A DNA stretch of 64,000 bases from Onchocerca lupi (taxonomy: Eukaryota; Nematoda; Chromadorea; Rhabditida; Onchocercidae): contig JAOVVO010000006.1 in the NCBI GenBank assembly GCA_028564675.1, positions 124,001 through 188,000 of the forward strand, written 5' to 3'. Shown piece by piece: positions 11,427-22,904 of the stretch. The notes under the pieces were generated by a model. It was not told the origin of the DNA and made no database searches. It was given only the letters and a program-made list of their open reading frames with translations. Numbering within the stretch: position 1 is the first letter of the stretch; every line of letters begins with the position of its first letter. Both the position numbers and the translations under genes were made by a program.

Positions 11427-13675
11427 ATGCCTCGAAGAAAATCAAACTTGGTTCATTACTCATGCAGCGGAACGAAAGAAATGATTAATTGCAATTCAAA
11501 CTAAGAAAAAATGAACATTAGCGAACAAGTGAAAAAGATAAAGAATGGCTCAAATGTGAGCAGAGTGGCATGCAGCTATACTCGAGAAGCACAGTTGCAA
11601 GCACGGCGATCGTGTTCTGCAGCTTCAGATCTTCTTCTGAACAAAATGAAACCTTAGACTGAGAGTGAAAGACGTCAACGAAAAACAGGAGATCAATGTC
11701 AAACACGAATCCGTATTCAGCAATAACGCAACTACAATCGCCTTGCATTCCGATTACAACCCCCCCTGATGATTATAGTTTGAGCCGCATGTTCCTATCT
11801 GCACTATGACTGAAGTGTGTCCTTATTGCAAGGTTCTGCAGTTTAATGGAGAAACGAAAGGAATATATTGCATCGTCGGAAAAATTAAACTGCCTCAACT
11901 TGGTGAATGACAAAGCCGTTGAAAATTTTTGCTTACCGAATATACTGCCGAATCATAGCATTTCCTATCATTAGGAAATACAACTCCTGCTTCCAAATGA
12001 CTCGTTCGGCGCGAAAATCTTAGTAAGATAATTCATTTCAACTATTAAAGTGAAAGGACAAATTTGTCATAAAGCTGCTTCCTTGCTTTCGTTACCAGAT
12101 GGTTAGCGTAAATTCCCACAAATGTATTTCATCGGTGATAGCAATATGAAAAAAAAAAAATGCATGTGCGGAATTTATACCGACATAAAAAGATCCACTA
12201 TTTACCAACTGCAACAGCTTCTTCACAAAAAAACAACTTAGTGCGTTTGTTTAAAGCAGCAATTGAACGATGCCATCTGATACATACAAGATTGATGCTG
12301 ACAAAACGCCTACTGGAGCACATGTGCGATGATTCGATGCTCCAAATAAGACGAAGTGGCAATTTTCATATTCGGAGATCAATTTCAACCAAGATATATT
12401 GTTCTTCATCGAGGAAACGATCAACTAAAAAAAGTTGCAGAAATTCATCGATGCCACAATGCCTTGTCACATCCAATCATTTTTTCGGGATAATCCCAAT
12501 GGATATTACTTCAACAAAGATGGTAAATCCATTCAGTGCCAAAAAAAAAAGTAAAAGATGCAGCGCAATGAACTATTATTCATACCGATTAATGATTCGA
12601 GAGAATGAGAACAATCACATTTTGAAATGCCGTTGCTTCACCATTATATTGTGTATGCAAAATTTGAAACAGAGCATCTGATATTCATCCATTTGAATCA
12701 GACGAAACTTGGCTGTGAAAAATACAGTTAGTTGCGAGATGCAATTGTAAGTGACGGTGACTAATGCTGGAAGATTAATGATTTTGCCATCTTCATATGT
12801 AGGCAGTCCACGTCATATGCAAAGTAAGCTCAGGATGCAATTGCGTATTATGTTCGTTACTATGGGCATCCAGACCTATTCATTATATTTACTTACAATC
12901 AAGCTTGAAGCGATGTACAAAAACTCTTACTTCCTGGACAATTGTTGATGGATAAACTTTACATCGTGTTCTCAGAAGAAGCTGAAATCGCTTATGGATT
13001 TCATGACAAAACATGAAGTATTTGGATCTGTGCGCTGTTGAATGTACTCGCGGAATGGCAAATAGAGAACTGCCACACGCACATATACTAATCTGGCTGT
13101 GTAAAAAAATCACTTCGAACGAAAGCGATGATGTAATATACTCTGAAATACCAGATGCCGACGTAGATAAGGATTTGCATCAAGTTGTAATGAAAAATAT
13201 GATACATAGGCTTTGCGATACATGCATTCACATACAAGTCCGTCGACAATTTATGGAAGCAGATGAAGCGGTTAATCAGTTGAATTCTCGATCTGCCAGG
13301 GATGCCATTGCACATGCTGCAATTGAAAATCGTCGTATCAATTATCATGTTGCGAAATATCAACCTGTCAAAACTTTTGCAAAGGGCACACGGCTTGCAA
13401 TAAAAAAATTAACGTTGTTGAAGCAACAATCTTAAGAGGATTTTTAGAGGTGAAGATATCCTCATTTCTCGCACTGCAATGATTACCGACGGATATACCA
13501 TTTCAGTTTAAGCAATTGCAATTCCAATTCAACTGGTGTTTGCAATCATCATTAACAAAGTTCAAGGCCAATCCTTGGAACTGTGCGGTTTAAATCTAGA
13601 GACGATTATATATTGCGCATTCTAGAATCGGCAAACCAGACAATCTCTATACCTACATAGACAATGGAACAACAA
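11427..13675 (+). mobile_element. Helitron remnant 2 (Rep half plus helicase tail)
   Basis: This is a frameshifted relic of a Helitron Rep/helicase gene. Read across frames it shows: start MPRRKSN (11427); LQPPPDDYSLSRMFLSA near 11750-11805; RADKTP-like ADKTPTGAHVRRFDAP near 12295-12345; DIVLHRGNDQLKKVAEIHR near 12390-12445; SAMNYYSYRLMIRENE near 12565-12610; and the Helitron-like N domain with LPHAHILIWL near 13070-13100 and EIPDADVDKDLH near 13147-13182. At about 13240 it jumps directly to helicase text (EADEAVNQLNS, then LDLPGMPLHMLQLKI), so the ATPase core present in remnant 1 is deleted. The helicase tail continues to about 13675, where bacterial-type DNA interrupts it. The element cannot move by itself. 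Confidence 0.88.
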
Positions 13676-14465
13676 AAACAACAAACTTTTTATGAAAAAG
13701 TGCAATAAAATAATCTGAAGATATCCCAAGTCTATAGAACGTTTCGCCTAGATCATTTGGACCATCTTTAACTTGATAAGAAGCTGCAATCTGTTTTACA
13801 TCTTCTTCAGAAAAACCGACATCATGCAAGTTACGGAACGCCACCCTATTCATTGAATGACAAGTAGCACAAACTTTCTTCTATACTTTATCAATGTACT
13901 TAGGGAATCTTTTTTAGGGAAGATATCAGTGATTTGAAGTAAAACTATGCGCTCCAAAATGAGCGCTCGACGGTTTTTGTATTTTTGATAAGCAGTACTT
14001 TGATTGGACTCCCGGGCAAATTTTTGTATCTTACTCTCTCGAACAGATTGCTCCATTGAAAGTAGATAAAGATATAGAAGGCATAGAAAAATTAAGTAGA
14101 GCAGGTGACACAGTAAAATTTAGTGGCGGTATATTCAGAATAGATTAGACTGATTAGACTGATGTTCAGTGGCATTATCTAGAATAATGTAATACTCTGG
14201 ATTTATGGAAATGGATCTTTCTTTTTCTTTGCAGCATTATGCTCTGAAACAGCAAAATTAGCTTCTTCCTATAGATTTAATTCATTGAGTATCTTATCTT
14301 AAACAGTAAATTAGTTCGGAGAGTGAATCATTATTGCCATACAATATTTGAATTCGTCATAGAAGATTTGGATATCCAATGAACAGTATTTGCAGGAAGA
14401 AGATATGATAATTTGATGTCTTCAGTAGGTGAAAAATACCCTCCTTATCAAGCTTAAACAAAACC
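13676..14465. other. Wolbachia-like insertion inside Helitron remnant 2
   Basis: Remnant 1 reads continuously from ACAATGGAACAACAAAAA (near 1768) to CACAAGCATTATGAAATCAA (near 1794). Remnant 2 has the first block ending near 13678 and the second resuming near 14466, with about 790 bp between. The insert carries the cytochrome c1 fragment and shorter coding-looking stretches: plus strand near 14060-14145 (DKDIEGIEKLSRAGDTVKF) and minus strand near 14295-14205 (EEANFAVSEHNAAKKKKDPF). I do not recognise the last two proteins. The bacterial source is inferred from the cytochrome. Confidence 0.7.
13690..13890 (-). pseudogene. petC: Cytochrome c1 fragment, alphaproteobacterial type (nuclear Wolbachia insert)
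   Basis: The minus strand reads KVCATCHSMNRVAFRNL, then DVGFSEEDVKQIAA and YQVKDGPNDLGE. This is the haem-attachment region of cytochrome c1 of the bc1 complex: CxxCH is the covalent haem site, and VKDGPND-GE is typical of bacterial c1. A stop lies just upstream of the CATCH segment, and the C-terminal membrane anchor is missing, so it is a dead fragment. Nematode nuclear CYC1 would carry introns and different sequence. With the filarial context, a Wolbachia origin is the simplest explanation; Rickettsiales in general cannot be excluded by eye. Confidence 0.8.
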
Positions 14466-14740
14466 ACAAGCATTGCGAAATTAATTTTCTCCAACCTTAG
14501 AAACGTGCGCTTCCTTTTCCTTTTTTTTATTTCAACAAACTGAGTTACAGCAATGCTATCTATAAAAATATGCGCATATTCGAATGCAACGTTATGTGAA
14601 AATTTCAAAGCAACAGACAAGAACTTTCGGAGATCTTAGATCTTGAACTAATATAAATAAGGCGCGTGTTAAAGAAATTTCGGAGATTTTAGATTTTGAA
14701 CAAACGAACATTTATATTTTTATTTACATAGACAGGCCAT
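14466..14740 (+). mobile_element. Helitron remnant 2, 3' tail
   Basis: Similarity to remnant 1 (1794-2000) resumes here: CACAAGCATTGCGAAATTAA, GCGCATATTCGAATG, ACTTTCGGAGATCTTAGAT and the AACATTTATATTTTTATTTA block. A second half-copy of the CGGAGATTTTAGATTTTGAAC segment near 14675 shows a local duplication. No coding sequence survives. Confidence 0.6.
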
Positions 14741-15575
14741 GAGGAGCGTAACCAGTTAATTCTTCACGATCGACTCTTCTACATTCGTTGGTTAATTACC
14801 CAAGTTTACCATAACAAAAAAGGTCTTTTCCTATCCGGTAAAAAGTTCCTACAAATTTCCTACATATATGGACAATTTCTTGATGTCTAAAATTTTACGA
14901 AAATATACATCACAGAAATCGGTAAGAACAAATGTATTTGTAAAGGTGCTTGGATTATATTCCTTAGAGTCAAATAATGTAATTAAAAGGATTTTAATCC
15001 TTTTAATTACATTATTTAATTCTAAAGGGCGAAAGACCAAAGAAGTCCTGAGCTTCACTCCGTCACCATTAAAAATTACTTTTTATCACCAAGTTTGGAT
15101 AAATGAGTTTTTTTTTTTGTTTAAATTCCACAAAGTTTAAGGACTGATCATATGAAAGCACGAGCATATTCCTAAAATACTGATCAAATCTCAAAATAAA
15201 TGCATCTCAATATTTTTCACATGAAGATACAACGGAAGCATAAGACAATGAATTAAACAATTCTGCATGGAACAATTTAGGAGAAATAAAAAAGATGAAT
15301 TTATGTTCTCTCTAACTTGAACTTAAGTTCACAAAATAATTCAACTAGAAGCTATAAGATTCTGACCAAACGTTTTGGGCAATTCCGTTTTTATCGTTCC
15401 TTAATTGAAATGGAAAAAGGTGATAGAAGAGAAAAAGAGAGGAAGGAGAGATTGACTAGACGGAACTGATTCTGATGTCAAAACTTCTTAAAAATAGCAT
15501 TTGATCTTTTAAAGCAAATACATTATGAACAGAAAATCCAGAAACTTTTTTTTTTTAACATGAGTTTCCATATAA
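14741..15575. other. Intergenic DNA with a strong palindrome
   Basis: No gene is recognised. The arms 14962-14993 and 14996-15028 form a nearly perfect inverted repeat with almost no loop, rich in AATGTAATTAAAAGGATT. The remainder is AT-rich and should include the 3' untranslated end of the kinase gene on the minus strand. Confidence 0.6.
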
Positions 15576-17963
15576 CTAAGAACCTTCCAACAGTTCACAA
15601 ACTGAAGTAATACTTGATCGGTCCGCCGGATCGACAGTTATCATTACACGAATTGCATCTAGAATTTTTTGACTATACCTGAAAATAATAAAAGTTTAAA
15701 TTATAATACAAAAAGTGAAAATAATTCAGGAACTTCCATATTTTCCACTTATATTTTATCCGTAAAAACCTTGTTTTTTGCTTTTTGTCATTTTTTTGTT
15801 AGTTACTTCCATAGCGTTCTCCGAGATTAATTGGATGACACTTCTTAGAGCAAATTGAACTTACGGATGATTATCAGGATAAGTAATTTTTCCTGACTGA
15901 ACAGCAAGTGCAATGCTATCGCCACGTTCATGAATATCATCAAATGGTGAACGAAAGAAGCATAAGGCAAATAAAAGGCAACCAAGTGACTGAAATTTGG
16001 TGCTTTTCTTTCTTTATTTTAAGCTGTTGGTGATGTTAAGGAATTACATTTGAAAAACCTGAATTTAAAATTACAATAAATATTAAGAATAATACAAACC
16101 CAAATATCTACAGATTGATCGATTATTGAGCCGACTTCACAAACAAAAAGTTCCGGAGCACGATACGGCATTGAACATAATTCACCAGCCTCATCCTAAA
16201 ACAATACTATTACCAACATTTTGTAAAAAAGTAATTTAAAAGAGAAAAAATTTACAAAGAAATAATTTCGTTAAATCGTATCCTTTAGTAACCATACGAA
16301 AAGTAACAATTATTCTTGCATATTTCTTATAATGCTATTAAAATATGAACATTTCTAAATTTCTCCGAAAAAAAAAAAATCTTCAGGAAGGTGACCAGCA
16401 ATAGTACAAATGTATAACAAAAACTGGCCAACTGCATTCTTGAATCCTTCCCATCATTAATTATTATTGGACATGCGAAACAACTACCAAAATCCATTAA
16501 TATCGGACGATCACTGCCTGAGAGCAACACATTAGCTGGTTTTATGTCTCTGGAAAAGTTTTTTTTTTTTTTTTTTTTTTTGCACGGAAAAGATTTCAGA
16601 AATTATGCACAAAAAGATCCCAGAAGAAAACTTATGAAAGAGTCAGAATTTTTTTAATAAACACAATTTAAAAAAAGGATGTTTTTTAAAAAGATAAGAA
16701 CAAATCATAGCACGAATAATGTGCAAATCGCTGTCTAATTCTTCCTTACCTACCAGAATAGATTTAAAATAGTTATACGAGTTATTTAACTCAGTACACG
16801 AAAAATGGAAAAAGGCTGACCTATGAGCAATGGGAGGAGAAGACAAATGCATGAAGTTAATAGCGGAAGCAATTTGTAGAAAGAGGCGTATTACTCGTTC
16901 TTCGTTAATGTAGTCACAACATGGACGGCGATCTGTGAGTTCATCTTGAAGACTGCCACGCTGGAATAGACGTAAATCCATTATAACCTTATAAATTCAT
17001 TCCGAAGTCTAATAATTCAATAAATCTAAAATAAAACAAGAAAATCACTAAAAAGAAAGGAAGCTTTTATTCATATCTTTCAAATGAACAGTGATAAGTT
17101 CTACTTTAATGTTATATTTTTCCAAGAAAAAAGAGTGCGAAGAAATACCTTGTGAATATTAGTCAAAACCCAAAAGTGTGATAATATGATCAACATAAAA
17201 ATATAAATTAATTAATTTTTCTTTCTTTCAAATATAAAATCTATCGAGCAAGGAAAAAAAATTATCCCACCCACACCTCGTAAAAATTGAAGATAAGTGA
17301 AAATCGTAGACCATGCGGAATTTCGTCATCCGTAAAACATTTTAGTGATAGAATGTTCGGATGCATTCCAAACCGTCGTTGTATATCGATTTCATTCCGA
17401 ACACGTTCAACGTCCGTTTTTGAATAACAATCAATCCGTTTTAAAGCCAATTTATGACCAGTTTTGTATTCCTCTACCAGAAATAATTGACTAAAGCCTC
17501 TAGAAAGAAATTTTTAAATAATATTTCTTTATAATCTTTAACGTTGCTATGATTTTTTGTTCAAATTCGAATATTTTAAAGTGAGATTAAAAGATTTATT
17601 TAGAAGGTGTTTATTTCATATTAATAAACACATAGCATTATCTATAATCATATAATGAACAAATAGTATGAAGTTCTTTGAAATACAAATAGGAACTGGA
17701 GATCTGTTCAGTTTATTTGAATAAAAAATCATAGCAATGTTAAGATTTTCTTTTTTAAGAAGTTCGAATTTTATTTAGAAGTTCATTTCATATTAATAAA
17801 CACCCAATATCACCTATAATCATACAGTGAACAAATAATATGAAGTTCTTTGAAAGAAAATGGAACTGGAGATCTGTTCGGTTTACCCTTTAGCGAAAGG
17901 TTTCAATATCCGATATTGTTGCATTCCAATTTCAAGATCTGGCTTTCCGCAAATGCAACCCAT
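15576..17963 (-). CDS. Serine/threonine kinase, STK16 (NAK-family) orthologue
   Basis: Exons in transcript order: 17963-17887, 17499-17277, 16960-16821, 16549-16408, 16195-16100, 15989-15865, 15678-15576 (906 nt, 301 aa; human STK16 is about 305). The start MGCICGK carries Gly2 for N-myristoylation and Cys3/Cys5 for palmitoylation, as the family uses to reach Golgi membranes. Visible kinase elements: nucleotide loop AKGGFS (residues about 24-29, first Gly replaced by Ala), VAIK-type lysine in LALK (about 46), HRDIKPAN (about 146-153), DFGS (about 166), PYRAPELF (about 204-211), and DIWSLGCLLFAL. Catalytic residues are all present, so it should be active. The donor at 16407/16408 (TTT/GTACTA) is the least certain boundary. 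Intron 1 holds a direct repeat. The neighbour on the same strand is COLGALT, about 970 bp upstream. Confidence 0.9.
17600..17885. repeat. Direct repeat in intron 1 of the STK16-like gene
   Basis: Blocks at about 17606-17710 and 17778-17885 share TTTCATATTAATAAACAC, GAACAAATA-TATGAAGTTCTTTGAAA and GGAACTGGAGATCTGTTC. They form a tandem duplication with a period near 172 bp. The second copy ends at the donor of the first coding exon. Confidence 0.75.
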
Positions 17964-18931
17964 TCTGCATAATCCTAGAAACATATGCGAATGAATACAT
18001 CGGTAAACTAAGAGAATTCATTAGGAATACTCCAGAAGTGATTTTATAAAATGCAAACAAACCTTGCCACAAAAAGTGCAAATTGGAATTCCACAGAAAC
18101 TCCAGCGTAGTGAATTCTAACGTTTGACACGATTAGCATAAAAATTGTTGCTAACAAGCATTTTTCTCGTGTTATTGCCACAAAATTAATTTCCTATAAA
18201 AATCAAGTACATAAAGTATGTATTTCACTTAAATGATTCCAATCTTTATTTCTCAGAATCTCAAAATATAAGAAGATAAAGCTATGCTAAATTTGTTATA
18301 ATGAAGTATCTTGTTACAGTAATTTCAGCAGATTTCAATTTGCAAGGCATAAATAATAATAAAATTTATCCAAAGTTTTATTACTGAATTATAAAATAAG
18401 TTGTCAATTATGATAGCTGCGACGAGATAATAAATATAAAAAAGAAATCAACAGGCACTAATCAAAAATAAGGCAGCTAAACAAAATAGAAATCACTAAA
18501 CAAAATAGCACCGCACAAGGAAATGATATTAAATTACAGAATAAAGCATGAAAAACATTGGGCTGGGAAAATTAAAGCTTGCAGTATTGCAGTAAAATAA
18601 AACCGTTGAATATCTCGAATTTCTATATTGCTTATGATAAGAAAGCATATAGCATATTTGTGTACAACTAAACAAACAAACGAACTCATTGTATCTAATT
18701 ACAACTAGCTCATTTCATCTAATTACAATATTGCAGTTCCAGTTAATCGAATGGAGAATAGGTAACTGATTTAAAAAATAAAAATAAAAAATAAGAAAAT
18801 GATTTGAAAACAAAAATTAATAATAATATTAAGCAATCACATTGTTTATGTCATTATGATCAGACTAAAATATTACTGTTCTTTTGAAAACAACGCATAA
18901 CACAAAAATTTGAATATTGATATTCGGTACT
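17964..18931. other. Intergenic region, STK16-like to COLGALT-like
   Basis: AT-rich DNA with no recognised coding sequence. It should contain the 5' region of the kinase gene and the 3' untranslated end of the glycosyltransferase, both on the minus strand. Confidence 0.5.
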
Positions 18932-21523
18932 TCATAATTCATCTTTATTTGTTTTCTTGTTTGTCCAAATTGCATTTTCTACATCAATAATATCCGAATC
19001 TTCTGTATCGCTAAAGTAATCAAGTTGATAGGTATATCTTTCTGGAACAACAATAGTCGGATAAATCGTATAAGCAATTAAATTGCGATTTGGAAATGCA
19101 TTTTTCCATGTCGTATTTGGATGCTTATTGTACATAATTGGAATATATTCATCCACCGGTACAAGTTTTTTTAAAGGATTGCCATCAAGCAATTTTCGCG
19201 CACCATTTAGTGATAACATATAACCAAGTGTCCAATATGAATAACCGACGGTACTCAAATGTCGATGACCTACAAAAGTTATAGATCTAAGTCAAGGTAA
19301 GATGAAATTAAATAAATTTCATTGGATGAAAAGTTTATTCAAGTATTCATCATCCAACATTGTATAGAAGGGAAGAGCTAGGATTGCAGAATCGTTCTGA
19401 AACAGAAATTACATGATGTATGTCTAGTTCAAAAGTTATTTCAATCATTATTAATGACTGAATTAAAAATAATAAGCTTTATATTATAGAATATTATCAA
19501 AAATCTTCAAAACTTAATTAAAATCATGAAATTTGACTTACCAGGTACCCAATTTTCATCCGCACCTTCCAGCTGTTTTCTGCCCAAATATATTAGATCC
19601 CATTCAATGCCCGAAGTATCGATATCTTCAATAAGCTCTTTTAAAAGATCTGTTGAATTAATCATAAATCGCAAATCATCTTCGAATACAATTACACGAT
19701 CCAATTTTTTTTCATCTACTTCCTGCCATATGCGATAATGGCTCAAGAAACAACCGATCTTAAATAGAAAATTCAAATTTCATTCTAAAATAGATTCTTT
19801 CAAGAAAAAATCGATCTTAAATAAAGAATTTAAATTCCATCCCCAAATAAAGTATGACTTTATTATTTTATTGGAGAAATTGAAAAAAAAATCGAGATTA
19901 TAAAAAAAAAAGAAAAAAAATGAAAAATCTATTATTTTATTAATTTCCAAAAAGAAATTAAAAAAAAGACTGGAAACTTCATTAGTGCTATATTTCTATA
20001 AACTTTACTTACTTCTCCTGCTTTCATTGGTCTTTTGTAATATGGATCTTCATATCCAGGCAAAAATTTAACCTCGCTGTACAGAGGTTCCAAATCCAAG
20101 TGATGACCATCAGTTGCTTTCCACCACGTATATTCAAATCCCATCAGTTTTAATAATTCCATCATTTTAAGTTTTCTTAAACAGTTTTAAGGCATTAAAA
20201 AAATTATTTCCATAAAATACAGCTAAAAATTATCAAAATAATTAAATTTAATAATACGAAAATATGTTTATTGCAAAATTATACAAAATAAAAGAAGACT
20301 GCAATGCAGAAAAAATACTCTTATTATAATAGTATTTTTTTAAAATATAACTGCTACCAAATATAAATATATATTATAGAAGATCACGACAGACTATTTG
20401 ACAAACAATAATTTTCAGCCTCGTCTAAATCTTCAACTAATTTCACCAGATCATCCGTTATCATTCGTCTTTATTTTATTTGTGACTTTTGCAAATACCT
20501 TTCATTTCTTCGCTCGAGATTGATTAGATAAATCTTATCAACATCAAAAAGTGATGGTCTCGGATAAGTGACTGTCAGGAATGATGAGTGTACAATTGGC
20601 ATCAGACCACTATTAGCAATCCAGTCCGCTAACAGATAACGAAGCTATAAGCAAAAATTCTTTTATTTAAATCATAGATTTCATCATTTCGAGTGACAAT
20701 TCCTTTTCAGATGACTTAAGCATTGTTGAAACTACAAAACACAAGCTTTGACAATGAAAAATGAGAAATAAATTTAGCGATGAATATATTTTGAGACATT
20801 GATTTTAATTTTTGATTAATTTTTCAGGTTAATATTTCGTATGGTGGGTCACATAAATGCAAATCAAATTCATAGAAGAAATTACACGAAATTAAGATAC
20901 ATCTGCAAGAAAACCAACCGCTTTGCGTTGAATATCCAAAGAACGTAATGAATGATTGAAGAAATATCCATAAAAATACTCATTATCCAAGAAAAATGAT
21001 ATATTCATCCGAGATGCCGAATTCTCAAGCACAGCATTTGGTTCATCAGAATCATTTTCAGAATAACCATACAAATTATCGGAAGAAAATGTTAAGAATG
21101 ACGAATCACTGTGTGCCAAATCTAACAACAACGGTTCTGGAATCATTTTCACCTATAATATACATTTGAATAATTTAAAAAATGATATTAACTGGCGACA
21201 TTCTGATACCCATCTTCTGCATATATTTTAAAGTCTCTAATTAGATGCACGATAATAGAAATGTTATTTGCTACTCGCGACAAATCCACAAAAATTAAAA
21301 TTTTACGATAAAAACAAATATACTTACTTTGACGGTCGATATTTCTTTTCGACTGCTATAATCTTCAGATATAAAAACTGTAGGTGGATCACCGAATGGA
21401 GCGAAAAGAAGAGGAGCTATAGCTAATTTCTTCTTTTGCATCAATTTCTGGAGAATCCTATGTTCCGTTAACAAATGATCACCCTGAAATCTTTTTTCTT
21501 TTATTTTTTTTTTTAAGTAGATT

Positions 21524-21558
<35 letters not shown>

Positions 21559-22507
21559 AGAAAATGATTTTCCAAATCGTCCCGATATTTCAGCTTTAAA
21601 AATTTTTAAATTATGATTTTTATCATCATCACTTCAAACTACTCCATATTTGAATTGAATTCAAAATTTTCATCCGTAATTTTAAGATAAAATAGCATAT
21701 TGTGTACACCTTTAGAAACAGAATATATTTTGCTTTACTATTTCTTGCTTTCATCAATGCTTCTTCTTGCCAATTTTTTGTTTCAGTGTTAAGGAAAATG
21801 GAATGGTAATACTTCTGCGCATCATCTGACCACCTGTAATTTGCTTACCAAGAAATAATTGTAACCATAAAAATTATTATTAAACATCTGAATTGATAAA
21901 AATTATGACAGCTACGTTAAAAACTTTACGCCGTAATTTTTTTGGATTGGTGGAAGTGAATCCTATATCCGACAACTTCGTTTCCAGCAGCAATGTTTCT
22001 AATTCACATCAGTATTAATTTGCTTTTCGTCAAAAGTCTTGCATAACATCATAAGTAAAATTGTTTGAACCAGCTTATGAGTTTATGAGTTTTACTTAAA
22101 AATTATAACTTTTCGAAATTCTTTATGTTTTATGTAAATATTATGGCATGCATTCGCATGCAAAACTTACGGAATGCATGCAATCTTCACAATTTACAAG
22201 CATCAAACTATTTCGCTCAATTATTCTGCTACATGATCATCAAAACTGACTGTTTGGTTTTGGATAAAGTTGCATCAGTATGTGTTTCCATGTATATATC
22301 AATCAGAATTTGATCCTTGGGATAGTCAAGATTTTCTAATAAACCAAAAAAATATGGCAATGCATGAGCATGATTCTGCAATTGGATAGCTATCGACGTC
22401 AATGGATACAAGTGACGATAATCCGCTTCACGTAAAAATGCATTCTGCGTTGATGAAGACGTAAAAACCATAGTAAAAAACGCTAATATCACAGCAACAC
22501 GGTGCAT
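18932..22507 (-). CDS. Procollagen galactosyltransferase (GT25 family, COLGALT-like)
   Basis: Exons in transcript order: 22507-22251, 21833-21710, 21483-21328, 21152-20901, 20644-20499, 20175-20013, 19758-19542, 19269-18932 (1653 nt, 550 aa). The enzyme adds galactose to hydroxylysine of collagens in the ER lumen. It begins with a signal peptide (VAVILAFFTMVF, cleavage near residue 20). An N-terminal domain follows (HALPYFFGLLENLDYPKDQ), then the GT25 domain: DKIYLINLERRNER, LPGYEDPYYKRP, IGCFLSHYRIW (about 367-377), FEDDLRF with the acidic metal-binding motif (about 391-397), WDLIYLGRK, YSYWTLGYMLS and LVPVDEYIP. It ends in the ER-retrieval signal KDEL. Human COLGALT1 is longer (about 622 aa), and the middle (residues 180-260) is the least conserved part. 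I chose the start at 22507 because it begins the leader directly. Confidence 0.93.
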
Positions 22508-22904
22508 CCTAAAAATTAGCAACGTCGGTAACCAAAAGATATTTCTTTTTGTTCAAACTGATCGCTAATGATTGTAAAATTGAATCAACGAACAAAAATG
22601 ATCCGAGAAACGGAATGTAATAATTGTGTCGTCGAAGAAAATAATAAATTAAACGGAGAAAATCAAAATATCAAAGAAAAAATATCCTTAACTTGAATAA
22701 ATTAACAAATAAAATGCTTTCCTCCATAGCAATGTAGCTTCTATAAAGAAGCTGAAAATTATAGCCAAGAGTCAAATCAAATTACTGAAAAATTTTATTG
22801 AAAATCAAAACGTGAATCATTTTCCTACCTGACTTTTGCCTCCCTACTTCCTAAAGCTGCGAATCTCCTTATATGTTGAGTAGAAATTTCATTACAAGAA
22901 GAAA
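22508..22904. other. Intergenic, nothing recognised
   Basis: AT-rich sequence upstream of the COLGALT-like start. I see no conserved coding text or repeats. Confidence 0.5.

Noticed and set aside
12889..13363. Minus-strand frames across Helitron remnant 2
   Set aside because: They are antisense to the recognisable Helitron N domain.
13690..13890. Cytochrome c1 fragment as the worm's own nuclear CYC1
   Set aside because: It is bacterial in type, lacks splice signals and a membrane anchor, has a stop next to the haem motif, and sits in an insertion within a Helitron.
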